Assembly: GCA_004764695.1 (NCBI GenBank)
Contig: SMSO01000004.1
Location: 709,501 to 773,500, forward strand
Origin: Schizochytrium sp. TIO01
Taxonomy: Eukaryota > Sar > Bigyra > Thraustochytrida > Thraustochytriidae
Reading direction: 5' to 3'
DNA length: 64,000 nucleotides
The notes beneath the pieces were generated by a model, which did not search any database, had not been told where the DNA came from, and was given only the letters and a program-made list of their open reading frames with translations. Position numbers and translations under genes: made by a program. How positions within the stretch are numbered: position 1 is the stretch's first letter; each line of letters begins with the position of its first letter. This document shows, piece by piece, positions 54,793 through 64,000 of the stretch.

Positions 54793-55028
54793 GTAATCAT
54801 GATAGTAAAATGGATGATTGTTTAGCATACCTCTTTCCTTCTCATTCTCGCAACCTGCTTCTTTAAAAACTAATTCATAATATATTGTTTTTGTGCGGTC
54901 AGGAGCTAGAGTTTATTGTGTGCGAGGGTTTTGGACGTCTGTCTCTGATTTAAAGTTCACCCGAACATTAAGGACGGCATCCATCATACCTACATAAAAA
55001 GAAAGGGGAAGCCACTTCAAATGTAGAA

Positions 55029-57851
55029 TTATAAATCTTGAATAGTGTCAATAAATGCAGGGACGTTCTTCTTTGAAGAATCCTTCTCTTGTGTAGAAGA
55101 CTCTGCAGGTGTACCTGACGTTGCAAACTTTATTGAAGTAGCTGAAGGTGTTTCCTTCCCAGTCGTTTGATCAGCAAGTGGGGCTGCCTGAGATTGTTCA
55201 GGGCCACTATTGACAGTTTTGTCAACTTGTATTTGAGTTTTATCAACTTCAGCAGCTATCCCAGCACTAATTCGAATACTTTTTTTGGCCAATGATCCAA
55301 GTGATGGAGTCGACGACGTTTTGGTTCTATTAGGTCGAACGATTTTGCGTGGCTTCTTTTTATCAGACTTAGCACTGGACTTCGTTGGTTCATCGCTATC
55401 GTTGTCCGATGAGGAATTGCTAGACTCTTCAGAGGCTGAGTAGTTTTCACTGGAGCTTGATGAAGATCCTGACTCGGAGCTTGAGGTTGAGGATCCTGAA
55501 GAAGAGGATCCCGAAGAAGAGGAAGAACCGCTAGAGCTGCTTGAGTCTGACTCGTAGCCAACAGCATCATCTTCTTGCTCTTGCTTCTTCCTTCGTGCTT
55601 CGGCTGCCTCGGCTGCCATGGCTTCAGCAGCTTCTTTAGCAAGTCGCCGGTTCTTCTTACGCCTTTTGCGGCTTATCACATGATTAAGGTCATTGGGCAT
55701 CTGGCTTTCGACTTGGAGAAAGATATCGACTTCTTTTTGCACATTATTCATGAACAAACGCGTTTCTTTATTATCCAAGGACAGACGGCGAGAGAACACC
55801 TCAGCTTGGCCCTTTTGTTTCAACCTCGTTTGAAATCGTTTGACTGAACTCAGGAGCTTTGATAAAAGAATGATGATATCAGTTGTGCTTTCGTGGTTTA
55901 ACACAGTGGCCACGTCAATCAGAAGTTGGATTTCCGAGTGGTATCGTTCTTCGAAGTGATCAAGTATACTTGATAGTGGAGCGGTCTTAAGTTCTTCCAA
56001 TCGAGACAAATTTCGGCCAACAAGGCGCTTAATTATGCGAGACCACATCCGAGCGGCCCGAAACATACGCTCTTCAAACCCTTTGAAATAAAGCTCATAT
56101 GGGAGCTGTTGTAAATCATACGATCTGCTCAGATCATCCTGTGCGTTCTGTGGTCGAGCGAATGCGGTATATGTATGTCGCTCTACATTCTGGCCTATTT
56201 CTTTTAAAGCAGAGAGTTCCTTTTGTAACTCTGGGATCTGGTTTCGACCTGACTTCTCAAATAAAGTTTCACCTAAACGATTAAAGCTCTTGTAGAACTT
56301 CTTTTCATTCTTCTTGTTGCTAAATTCATCAACTGAAATCGTGTTGAATTCTTTAAAGTGTTTCCCTAAGACGGGGCAGCTAGGGTTCCACCGCTCGCGT
56401 CTATGAGACCAGTGAGAACGTCCAAGCATCGAAAATGCAAAAATGTTTAGTGCTGCGTAACCAACATGAGAATCGATCAAAGTTTCAAACTGAGAACAAC
56501 GTTGTTTTTTCTCTTGACCATAAGGTCGAAGGCAAATCATCAACCCGAGGAAGTGGGGCCATAATGTTCGGATATGGGCCAAATCGAGTCGAATACTGAG
56601 CCGGTATAAAGGGCGAACGAAAAAGAAAGTGGTATCGTCCATTCTTCGCTTTGGGAATTTCAAGCCTAAATAAACTCCAAGAACTGGAACATAGTTCACT
56701 TCCATGTGTCGCGTCACCGCAGGCACAGCGTTCGCAGTGAGCTGCTTCCGAGCCATAGGAGGGAGAAGCTTCATGTTGTCCTCAAAGACGCCACTAAATC
56801 CAAGTTCGCCACTTCGAGCGAGTACCTTGAGGTCATCCCACACAACAGGAGCCTCCAGTCGCCAACAAGCATACCATAAGATCACCAACAGTACACCAAT
56901 ACGCGGGGCAATAATATATTTGACACGAGGGTTAGGTCGAGCATGCTCCCTGAGAGTGATGCTTGGTGCGCAGTGTTTGCAAAGGTCCGAAATATTCACA
57001 TCCTTGAAGAATCGATATAGGTACCGCGTCAGTAAGTTGTGCGAAGCTTCGTGGAGGTTATCAATATCTACACCTAAGAATTGATGAATGCAAATAATGG
57101 CTTCATTCATGATACGACGTAGGCTTCGCTCGAAGGCATCCTCCAGCTCGTGCCTTGTCATCAGTTTCCCAGATCCGCTGATGACGCCTACCAACGAATT
57201 TTGAAAGGGAATACGTCCTCTAAAGTTAGTTTTCTCCACAGGAATTGAAGTCTTACCCACTAAGAAATTGGCGACTGCACCCTCTTCAATACGAATAGAA
57301 GTTGGCGTTACCGCGACCTCCTTCGCGGCCTGTCTTCGCAGTGAGTCTCGCACTTTGGTCACCTTCCTCACCTCAACAGGATTATTTCTGAGAATCATCT
57401 GTGGCTCCGAGTTAATCTCTTGGGTGAGGATTTCATACGGCTTGGGATGTGTTTTCACATCAGTTATACCTTTAGCCCGAAGTTTTTTTGCCTTTTCTCG
57501 GCTCTTGCGATACTTGACATGGGCTAAGTGTCGCTCCTCTGAGAGCAGTTTATCATGTTGAGCCTGAATAGCCATGTCCGCCGTGTATGTGGTTTTTCTC
57601 ATACCTATAATGCGTCCTACAAGTTGAACGTCATCATAATGTCGATCGCGACGATCCAGATTCGAGGATTCCAGAGCCGTTCGATTTGCTTGTACGAGTA
57701 CTTCACCGCACGATTCGCAAATGACCTCTCCAGTGGCCTCATCTTCTCGTCTCTGAAAACTTCCGCAGGACTCGCATGCCACCACGCGAGTTCTCTTCTT
57801 GTCATCCGTACCCTCGCGTTGGCGCTTTCGAAGGTGAAGGCGGCCGAGCAT
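55029..57851 (-). CDS. TAF1B: RNA polymerase I factor TAF1B/Rrn7
   Basis: TAF1B/Rrn7 is the TFIIB-like subunit of the Pol I core factor (SL1) and recruits polymerase to ribosomal DNA. The 940-residue single-exon product opens with a zinc ribbon (C26, C29, C45, C48 in CESCG...CESCG). It continues with a basic linker and a divergent cyclin-fold region (LLTRYLYRFFKDVNISDLCK, PRIGVLLVILWYACWRLEAPVVWDDLKV). A long helical region follows, and the C-terminal 230 residues have an acidic poly-Ser tract and basic patches. The cyclin-fold segment after the ribbon (choice of branch, WDDL) is what separates it from TFIIB and Brf1. It is longer than human TAF1B (588 residues) mainly through the C-terminal part. 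Confidence 0.85.
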   Translation of the reverse strand: MLGRLHLRKRQREGTDDKKRTRVVACESCGSFQRREDEATGEVICESCGEVLVQANRTALESSNLDRRDRHYDDVQLVGRIIGMRKTTYTADMAIQAQHDKLLSEERHLAHVKYRKSREKAKKLRAKGITDVKTHPKPYEILTQEINSEPQMILRNNPVEVRKVTKVRDSLRRQAAKEVAVTPTSIRIEEGAVANFLVGKTSIPVEKTNFRGRIPFQNSLVGVISGSGKLMTRHELEDAFERSLRRIMNEAIICIHQFLGVDIDNLHEASHNLLTRYLYRFFKDVNISDLCKHCAPSITLREHARPNPRVKYIIAPRIGVLLVILWYACWRLEAPVVWDDLKVLARSGELGFSGVFEDNMKLLPPMARKQLTANAVPAVTRHMEVNYVPVLGVYLGLKFPKRRMDDTTFFFVRPLYRLSIRLDLAHIRTLWPHFLGLMICLRPYGQEKKQRCSQFETLIDSHVGYAALNIFAFSMLGRSHWSHRRERWNPSCPVLGKHFKEFNTISVDEFSNKKNEKKFYKSFNRLGETLFEKSGRNQIPELQKELSALKEIGQNVERHTYTAFARPQNAQDDLSRSYDLQQLPYELYFKGFEERMFRAARMWSRIIKRLVGRNLSRLEELKTAPLSSILDHFEERYHSEIQLLIDVATVLNHESTTDIIILLSKLLSSVKRFQTRLKQKGQAEVFSRRLSLDNKETRLFMNNVQKEVDIFLQVESQMPNDLNHVISRKRRKKNRRLAKEAAEAMAAEAAEARRKKQEQEDDAVGYESDSSSSSGSSSSSGSSSSGSSTSSSESGSSSSSSENYSASEESSNSSSDNDSDEPTKSSAKSDKKKPRKIVRPNRTKTSSTPSLGSLAKKSIRISAGIAAEVDKTQIQVDKTVNSGPEQSQAAPLADQTTGKETPSATSIKFATSGTPAESSTQEKDSSKKNVPAFIDTIQDL

Positions 57852-60800
57852 CGCGCTTCAAGAGCTCTTTTGCACCCTTGAGGGGCTCAAACGCAATAGT
57901 TATATAGAAACCTGGTGAAGATGGTGATGAACTTGAAGCTCTTGGCGTTACTCTAGGCTGCTTTCGTCGCAAGAGGGCACTCTAAAGGGAGTGAGCTAGG
58001 GCGCGACCTAGTCCTAAGAAAACCCTTTCAATTTGACCCCAGATTGAAACTCGAATCGGGGATTTGAAGTAGAATTGAGTTCTGCCATCCAATTTGTCTC
58101 CATTCCATTACTTACTTGCTGTTGATTAACTCATACAAATTTTATATGAATTTATACTCGAGGATGTGGAACCTTGAAATTCGAGATCTTTGTAAAGTCG
58201 TATCTATACCTTGCAGTATTTGTGGTTGTGATAACAGTTTAGCTTGCTACGAGATAAAACTGTAGTTGTGTCATGCGAGCTAAAGTGATGCAATGTACAG
58301 AGAAACCCCTTTCGATATATGTCGAGAGAGTAGATAATTGGATTGAGTAGGTCAGATGTAGATGTTCTGTCCTGTTTGCTATCGGAAATTTGAACCTTGG
58401 GGCCATTTCTCTTGCCTGTATTGAGAGGGTATTGAGAAAGCTGCTCCAATTACTTGGTTTCCTGAAATAAATTTTCGTTTGGAAAGTAACTAAGTCTTAA
58501 TGGCAAGAAAAATGATGGCTAAGTTGTTTGCAACAAACGCGAACTTGGGCTGGGGTGGCCTTTACTCTTTTTTATTTTTGAAGGTACCAAACCATATGAT
58601 ATTGATACATACCTAGTGAGTTTTGGGGGAATACATTATGCCCATTACTATGCCTTAAAACTACTCGGTGCCACTAATAAAAGCTGATCTGGCAAAAGTA
58701 TACCGTTTTTGTTGTTGGAAAACTCTTGACAGCTCGGCATGATGAGAGGGTGATGCAATTCTTTTGCACAGTTCTTTGGATGTTATTCGTGTACAATCAT
58801 GCTTCGGGCATTCTTTCCATAGCTTAAAAGCTAATTTGGCAAATCGATGTGTATGTGCATACTCGTCATTCAAATACTACTTAGCGAACAAATATATTGT
58901 TATGGATAAAATACCACGATCTAGGGAGCATAAACGTTAGATTCTAGGAACCAAATGAAGCTGCATTTGGCAATGTACTAATTCTTATTCCTACCAAATT
59001 AAAAATGCACAATTATAAGCATCACGGTAACTCTCAAAAGATGCTGATTAAACCTTTTACATGGGTCAAGATACAACTAACTGCATGCCACTACCATGTA
59101 CAAGAACATTTTATTGTATATGACACACTCCATATTTTGATGGACTACCTCAGAAACAATTCTAAGAATTAACTTTAAGGATTTTAAATTATAGGGAACA
59201 TCATGGTGTGGCTTCAACGAAGATTTTGGTGTAGTATAAAAATGTACAGTACTTCTTTGCTGATACAACACACTGTTCAGGTTTGTAGCTCGTAATATGA
59301 ATACGGGCGCGAGCGGGTATCGATAAGTAATGATGTTGCTAGTCTACTTCTCTCAGGAGGAAGGGTTCTTGAGTTGTTTGGAATACAATAAATGACACCC
59401 ACATGAACCTAAGAGAAATCAAAACAAGTATGGGCGGAATAAGCACCACCTTATAAATGTACGACACGAGTTGTTATTTGCAAAGAGATCGGGTCATATG
59501 AATAGTTTGATTAATGTTAAGCTTTTGTAGAGAATTGAGAAAGCAAGTGCAACATTCAAAAGCAAACATGCATTTTGCGTTTGAAAATAGTGCAGGAAGG
59601 CGTCATAGCATTTCTATCTGTACTGGAAGAGGTTTCCTGTTGCAGCCGTTTGAAGACTTTTGCGTAAGCGGCTTTTCAATACCAAAGCTAAGAGCTGCGC
59701 GGATTTGTACAAGATACGAATGGACAGTATGGCGTGCCTTCTTAAGTTTGACTTCTTCATATTGAAAAACAAAATAGCTGTCTTGTTGAAATTTCCACTT
59801 TCTATGTGAACATAATAGGACTTACAAGGAGGAGGGGAATTCCTAACTTCATAGCCAATTTAATAAAACCAGTTTAGTCAATGACGACAGTATGCCATTT
59901 CTTCAGCTTAACTCTAGGTTGACATTTTCTTGAATCTTCCCAATCTTCATTGGCTGTATCCAGCAGGTAGCTTTGCAGTGGCGAGTGCTCACACAGGAAC
60001 CCTTCTAATAATTTAGATCTTCAATAATTCTCTCTTATTGAAAATATACCTGTTCCGACTCTTCGTCGCTATCTACATAGAATCCATTCATTCTTGAATT
60101 CGTTCATTCATAATCCCACGTGCTTAAACTTTCTTAAATTATGTGCATGTGGCTTATATCAAAGAAATTCGATTGCCGGAAAGTCCCAAATGCCCATCTC
60201 AGGATGCCCAGAGTACCTATTTGTAAAATAAATCCTTTTACTTTCTTACCTATCTACTACTAATTCTGTTGGCAGTAGGAAAAGATAGCTCTTTTACGTC
60301 GAGCTGGACCTGATCCCTCTCACGTCGGCGGCGCCATTTTTTGAGTGCTCTGTCGTATACTTTTTCGCTGTCTTCTTCCAAAGAAGAACCTGAAATCGAG
60401 CCACGGAGCTGATTTTGTCTGCATATCAAATCTACCTAATACGTGGTCCAAGTCCGTCATTTGATCGACTTCTACGTGTATATAATTAATGGCAAGCTGT
60501 TATAAATAAAATGAAAACAGCAACAAGAAGAGGAAAAGGAAGACGCTTTGGAAAAGAAAGCTTTTTTTTTTTTTTTTTTTTTTCTATTTTTTTTAATTAT
60601 TTTTTTTAAATATAAAGTAGAGCAAATTGTTTTTAAATTAAACATTCAAATTAAGACTAGCAAACTAAAATCTTTTCATAAAAAAATTATTACATATGAA
60701 AACAAAAAAGTAAAAAAGTAATTTTAAAAGGTCTCTCTCCTCTACTACTTCGCAGGCTCATCTGTTTTCGCTTCGTTTCATATCATTTTGCTTTTAAAAC

Positions 60801-61708
60801 ATCAGCGGCTCGGCACGGGATCCTTCTTCCCCGTGTTTCATTAATTCAAATAGGCTTGGCATCGACCTCACGAACATCTCCGTGCCATAATTATATGCTT
60901 TGCGAGCGCGTTGTCAAAAGCGTTGGTGCCAATTAATCACCAAACCAAATTAATTCTCCTATTAAAAAAAATAGTTAAATAAAAACACAAATCACTAAAC
61001 ATTTAAAAAATGTTGGGTTTAAAATTAAAAACCTAACGAACAAAAAACCAAAAACCAAAAAGCGCTTCTTTGAAAACGTTTTAAACCTTTTAAAAGAAAG
61101 AAATAAAAGAATAAGAGCAATAACGAGAGAATAGCAAATTTTATCGTTTTCGTGTATTATTGCGATGAATATGTTTCCCGAATGCTAACATGATGAAGAA
61201 TTAACGCCACCTTCACTCGGGCCGTATTCTTTCTCTACCTACGCACGCTCCGCCCGCTACGCATGGGAATGCGCAACCACCGCATGAAACGACAATGAGG
61301 TGAGCGATTGAGTGGAACAATGCGTTGTGTTGCGTTGTACCACAACTTCGGAAATAGCTTCGCCATTGCCGTGGTCCACCTTCCTCGGGTTCTCCGGAGA
61401 AACTCTCTAAGCTCTCTAAAACCCCAGTGTGCCTCCTCTGCACAGGCTACCTTTCATCCAAATGACGCTGATTCACATAAAGACTCTTTCCTATCACTTA
61501 CCAATAAACTCCCCAGTGGCTGAGACGCGCAATATTAAAACCAGATTCCGTCGCCCACTCGGGTAAATACAGTGAGGGGGTGGATATTCGGGACAGAATG
61601 GAACTGACTCTGAGAGAAAGAAGGAAAGAGTTGAGAAACAAACATACGCACGCAATCTCTTCGTCTTAGGCTGAGTGGCGCTTGCTTTTCAGAGTGAATC
61701 AACTGGCG

Positions 61709-61864
61709 ATGGTTTACACATTACAAAAGCTCGCGTGGGCCATTGCCTCCTTCGGCACGGCAGTATTTATCTCCGGATACGGGTCAGCTTGGGGTCTGCG
61801 TTTTTTTTTTTATTGCTCTGGAGACACCCAATCGAAAAGGATCTTAGAATCGTATATTTTATAA
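61709..61864 (+). CDS. Possible small hydrophobic protein
   Basis: 51 codons from an ATG in good context (GCGATGG) read MVYTLQKLAWAIASFGTAVF and then ISGYGSAWGLRFFF. This is a single membrane helix with a short basic/aromatic flank, of the kind seen in small organelle membrane subunits. A run of T residues codes the following Phe cluster and may instead be non-coding, so the last part is doubtful. Not recognised. Confidence 0.28.
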   Translation: MVYTLQKLAWAIASFGTAVFISGYGSAWGLRFFFYCSGDTQSKRILESYIL

Positions 61865-62065
61865 AGCAATATGTTCTGCCAATGTGCTCCTAGTAGGCAG
61901 GTAGGTACCGGTAGACCAAAAAGATCTTCGTAAATCTTTCGATTTTTTATTTTGTTTAAATTGAATAGAAAGGAAAAGACGAAAAGCCTAAGGAACTGGT
62001 AAAAGAAGTAAACGTAAATGTTAATGTGCGTCTAGGGGACCTTAGGAAAGCGGGTAGAGTGCGTG

Positions 62066-62072
62066 TATAAAA
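62066..62072 (+). promoter_or_regulatory. TATA box of WrbA gene
   Basis: TATAAAA 40 nt before the ATG at 62112, with a purine-rich GAGAGAGAGA leader between. The short distance implies a very short 5' untranslated region. Confidence 0.5.
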
Positions 62073-62111
62073 CTGAGTCTGGCTGGTTTAAGAGAGAGAG
62101 AGAAGTACAGG

Positions 62112-62798
62112 ATGGAGCAAATCGCAATCCAGCAGATCCCAAACGAGCAGAAGACCAGAAACTTCGAGTCACTCAGACCAAACACCACCTCCGCCAAGAT
62201 GCCCTCCGTTGTCATTGTGTACTACTCCATGTACGGCCACATCCGTACCATGGCTGAGTCTATGAAGGCTGCCCTCGAGGAGAACGGCTGCGAGGCCAAG
62301 CTCCTTCAGGTGCCCGAGACCCTCCCCGAGGAGGTGCTCGGCAAGATGGGCGCCCCGCCCAAGTCTGACGACGAGATCGCCACCCCCGAGGCTCTTGCCG
62401 AGGCCGATGGTATCCTCTTCGGTATCCCGACCCGCTTCGGTATGGCCTGTGCCCAGATGAAGTCCTTCTTCGACTCCCTCGGTGGTCTTTGGCAGAAGCA
62501 GGCTCTCGCCAACAAGCCCGCTGGTGTCTTCTTCTCCACTGCCACTCAGGGTGGTGGCCAGGAGACCACTGCTCTCACCTTTGTGACCCAGCTTACTCAC
62601 CAGGGCATGATCTTCGTGCCTCTCGGCTACCCTAACCCGGTCATGTTCGACATGAACGAGATCCACGGTGGCTCTCCCTACGGAGCCGGTACCTTCGCTG
62701 GTGCCGATGGCTCCCGCATGCCCAGCGACAGCGAGAAGAGCTTGGTTACCTCCCAGGCTGAGAAGTTCGCTGCCGTTGTCAAGAAGATGTCCGCCTAA
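62112..62798 (+). CDS. wrbA: WrbA-type NAD(P)H:quinone oxidoreductase
   Basis: A flavodoxin-like FMN enzyme that reduces quinones by two electrons and so limits redox cycling. The family core starts at residue 30 (MPSVVIVYYSMYGHIRTMAE, FMN phosphate loop SMYGHIRTM). It continues with FGIPTRFGMACAQMKSFFDS, GVFFSTATQGGGQETT and the WrbA segment GGSPYGAGTFAGADGSRMPS. Core length is 199 residues, as usual. The ATG at 62112 adds 29 polar residues in frame (MEQIAIQQIPNEQKTRN). ATG 62199 is the start that aligns with the family, so either may be used. Codon use is nearly all C/G-ending, stronger than in any neighbour. Together with the TATA box this indicates very high expression. Confidence 0.95.
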   Translation: MEQIAIQQIPNEQKTRNFESLRPNTTSAKMPSVVIVYYSMYGHIRTMAESMKAALEENGCEAKLLQVPETLPEEVLGKMGAPPKSDDEIATPEALAEADGILFGIPTRFGMACAQMKSFFDSLGGLWQKQALANKPAGVFFSTATQGGGQETTALTFVTQLTHQGMIFVPLGYPNPVMFDMNEIHGGSPYGAGTFAGADGSRMPSDSEKSLVTSQAEKFAAVVKKMSA

Positions 62799-64000
62799 AC
62801 TATGACGCTCCCTATCCTTTTCACAAACGTAAAGTACTCTACCTGATGGTATCATAACATATAACTATGAAATCAATCAATGAATCAACTTCTTCTTTTA
62901 CCACTAGTCACTCTGAATATATATAAATTCCTTTGTATATCCTATGTGCTTTCCTTTACAAGGGAGTTCGTGCGAATCAGTCCACTTCAAATACTCCGTT
63001 TCTACAGAATTGTAATTCCTTGCTCCTTACGAAGAGGCTAAAATAGAGACTAGCCCCCGCATATCATCCCTAAGCTCCAAATGGGTTGTATCTCATCAGA
63101 CTTTATCATATAGCTCTCCGTTTCCTTTCCAAGTCCCAAGCTATGAGATCACATGCGCGTATTTTACCTGTAAGGTTAAATCGAGTGGAGACATTGCAAC
63201 GACCAAGAAGAGGCGAAACGCGGTAGCTTGGAGGCATCTTCTTTATCCAACCAATGTCCACCGGCTGGCTAGTGTCTCTGCGCAAACTACCTGGCACGAT
63301 CGGAGTACACTCACAACGCCTGGTAAACACAAGCATCGCTGTAATACCTGTCCTCTCGGAGATTCAAGTTGGCCCTACTTGTAGTTCCATCCCCAGCTAC
63401 TACGATTCGTACGACCCACTGACTAGCCCCTTTATTTTCTTCCTTTCCATCCCAGACCAGCTAGGGACCTCTGGTATGAAACCGTGTGTAGATCTGTGAA
63501 TCGACCTAGTTCTCTCCAAAGGTCTTACAAGCAAGCTGCTGGCCTTCCACTCAGCGTTGCGCTCTTCTGCCCATAAATATAAAAATATATAACGGCTAGG
63601 CGATCTGGGGCACCGATTCTCCTGCAAAGAGGCTAAAGGCAGACGACCAGGATCCGTTTAGCTCATAGGAAGATATCCCATCAAATGCCAAACTCGATAT
63701 ATGGCAGTGCTGCCTTGTCGTGACCCTGAAACGCTCAAAATTCCAACGTCGTTCAACTTCTTTGCGCCCATTGCTGAATGCCTGCATTCGTTCAAAGATG
63801 TCCTTCTGCGGCGCAATCGAGGTGGCTCGAAAGTTTCGACCCTGGCCTTGTGTGTGTCCTCTCTCCGACAGCCTCATTCCTGAAAAACCTGCACTTAAAG
63901 AATGCCAAAGCAATTGAAGTGGTTGCAGTGAATGCATACAGTACATCGCGTGCATGTGTGCGCACGCACGTGCATGTGTGCGCAGGTACCGATTGCGTGT
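62799..64000. other. Gene-free 3' end of window
   Basis: A+T-rich 3' flank of the WrbA gene. A minus-strand frame at 63596-63955 (ATG, 119 codons) is not recognised. A GTGCATGTGTGCGCAC-type alternating purine-pyrimidine repeat lies at 63950-63984, a possible Z-DNA-prone tract. Nothing else supported. Confidence 0.4.

Larger units (their letters stand above)
57852..62111. other. 4.2 kb gene-poor spacer
   Basis: A very A+T-rich centre (60480-61150) with a 22-24-nt T-run at about 60562-60584 and many A/T runs. No large gene on either strand. A small hydrophobic frame from ATG 61709 is listed separately. The motif TAGTAGGCAGGTAGGTACCGG at 61891-61911 belongs to the dispersed GTAGGTA family. The last 50 nt hold the promoter of the WrbA gene. 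Confidence 0.45.

Noticed and set aside
62169-62855. 228-codon minus-strand frame over the WrbA gene
   Set aside because: Antisense shadow of the same kind; its Gly/Leu/His-rich text mirrors the sense codons.
63596-63955. 119-codon minus-strand ATG frame at the window end
   Set aside because: No recognisable motif, start lies in the GTGCATGTGTGC repeat, and nothing supports expression; left unannotated.
1-64000. Bacterial features: operons, CRISPR arrays, insertion sequences, ribosome binding sites
   Set aside because: Introns, tRNA promoter layout and gene content are eukaryotic; no repeat-spacer array, transposase or reverse transcriptase frame was found.

Overview
The window is nuclear DNA from a eukaryotic protist. 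Genes are monocistronic, lie on both strands and are separated by A+T-rich spacers of up to 4.7 kb. Introns are few and spliceosomal (five can be placed; GTACGT or GTAAGT donors, AG acceptors), and there is a split-promoter type tRNA-Cys gene. Gene content includes eIF2 gamma, Aurora kinases, copines, a NECAP, a Pol I TAF1B/Rrn7 factor, a likely Nnf1 kinetochore subunit and two cilium-linked proteins (RIB43A, PPP1R42), so the organism probably makes flagellated cells. A compact, intron-poor genome, PTLSPT-type linkers in a secreted protease and a Crinkler-like nuclease/kinase protein fit a stramenopile, for example a labyrinthulomycete. That placement is inference.

Layout. 1-10 kb: a kinase-loop-like fragment, 3-hydroxyisobutyrate dehydrogenase, two tandem copines (a duplication that includes upstream sequence) and a frame-broken unknown gene. 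10-15.3 kb: a secreted subtilase with a PA domain read in another frame, a convergent PD-(D/E)XK nuclease/pseudokinase fusion, and a truncated methyltransferase abutting an array of perfect palindromes. 16.5-27.2 kb: four Aurora-type kinase genes in 10.7 kb, with a tRNA-Cys between the first two. 27.7-36.6 kb: RIB43A, a 4.7 kb gene desert with repeats and a 31-nt perfect palindrome, a small GPGYGG-repeat CYSTM-like protein, and a TauE/SafE-like transporter whose first exon is recovered here. 39-46.3 kb: a TBC Rab-GAP with two frame breaks, PPP1R42, and eIF2 gamma with a 1.07 kb intron holding a 143-bp direct repeat. 47-58 kb: a membrane-anchored coiled-coil protein, an unrecognised protein with a mitochondrial-type N terminus, a three-exon Nnf1/PMF1-like gene, NECAP and TAF1B/Rrn7. 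58-64 kb: a 4.2 kb spacer and a WrbA-type quinone reductase with very strong codon bias.

There is no operon logic, but several products share processes. The Auroras and Nnf1 belong to mitosis and the kinetochore, RIB43A and PPP1R42 to axoneme and basal body, and the copines, NECAP and TBC GAP to membrane traffic. The strongest candidates for something new are the Aurora cluster, the nuclease/pseudokinase fusion and the palindrome array that ends the methyltransferase fragment. Several otherwise well-kept genes contain single frame breaks. These may be real mutations, unusual decoding or base-calling errors, and the sequence alone cannot decide.
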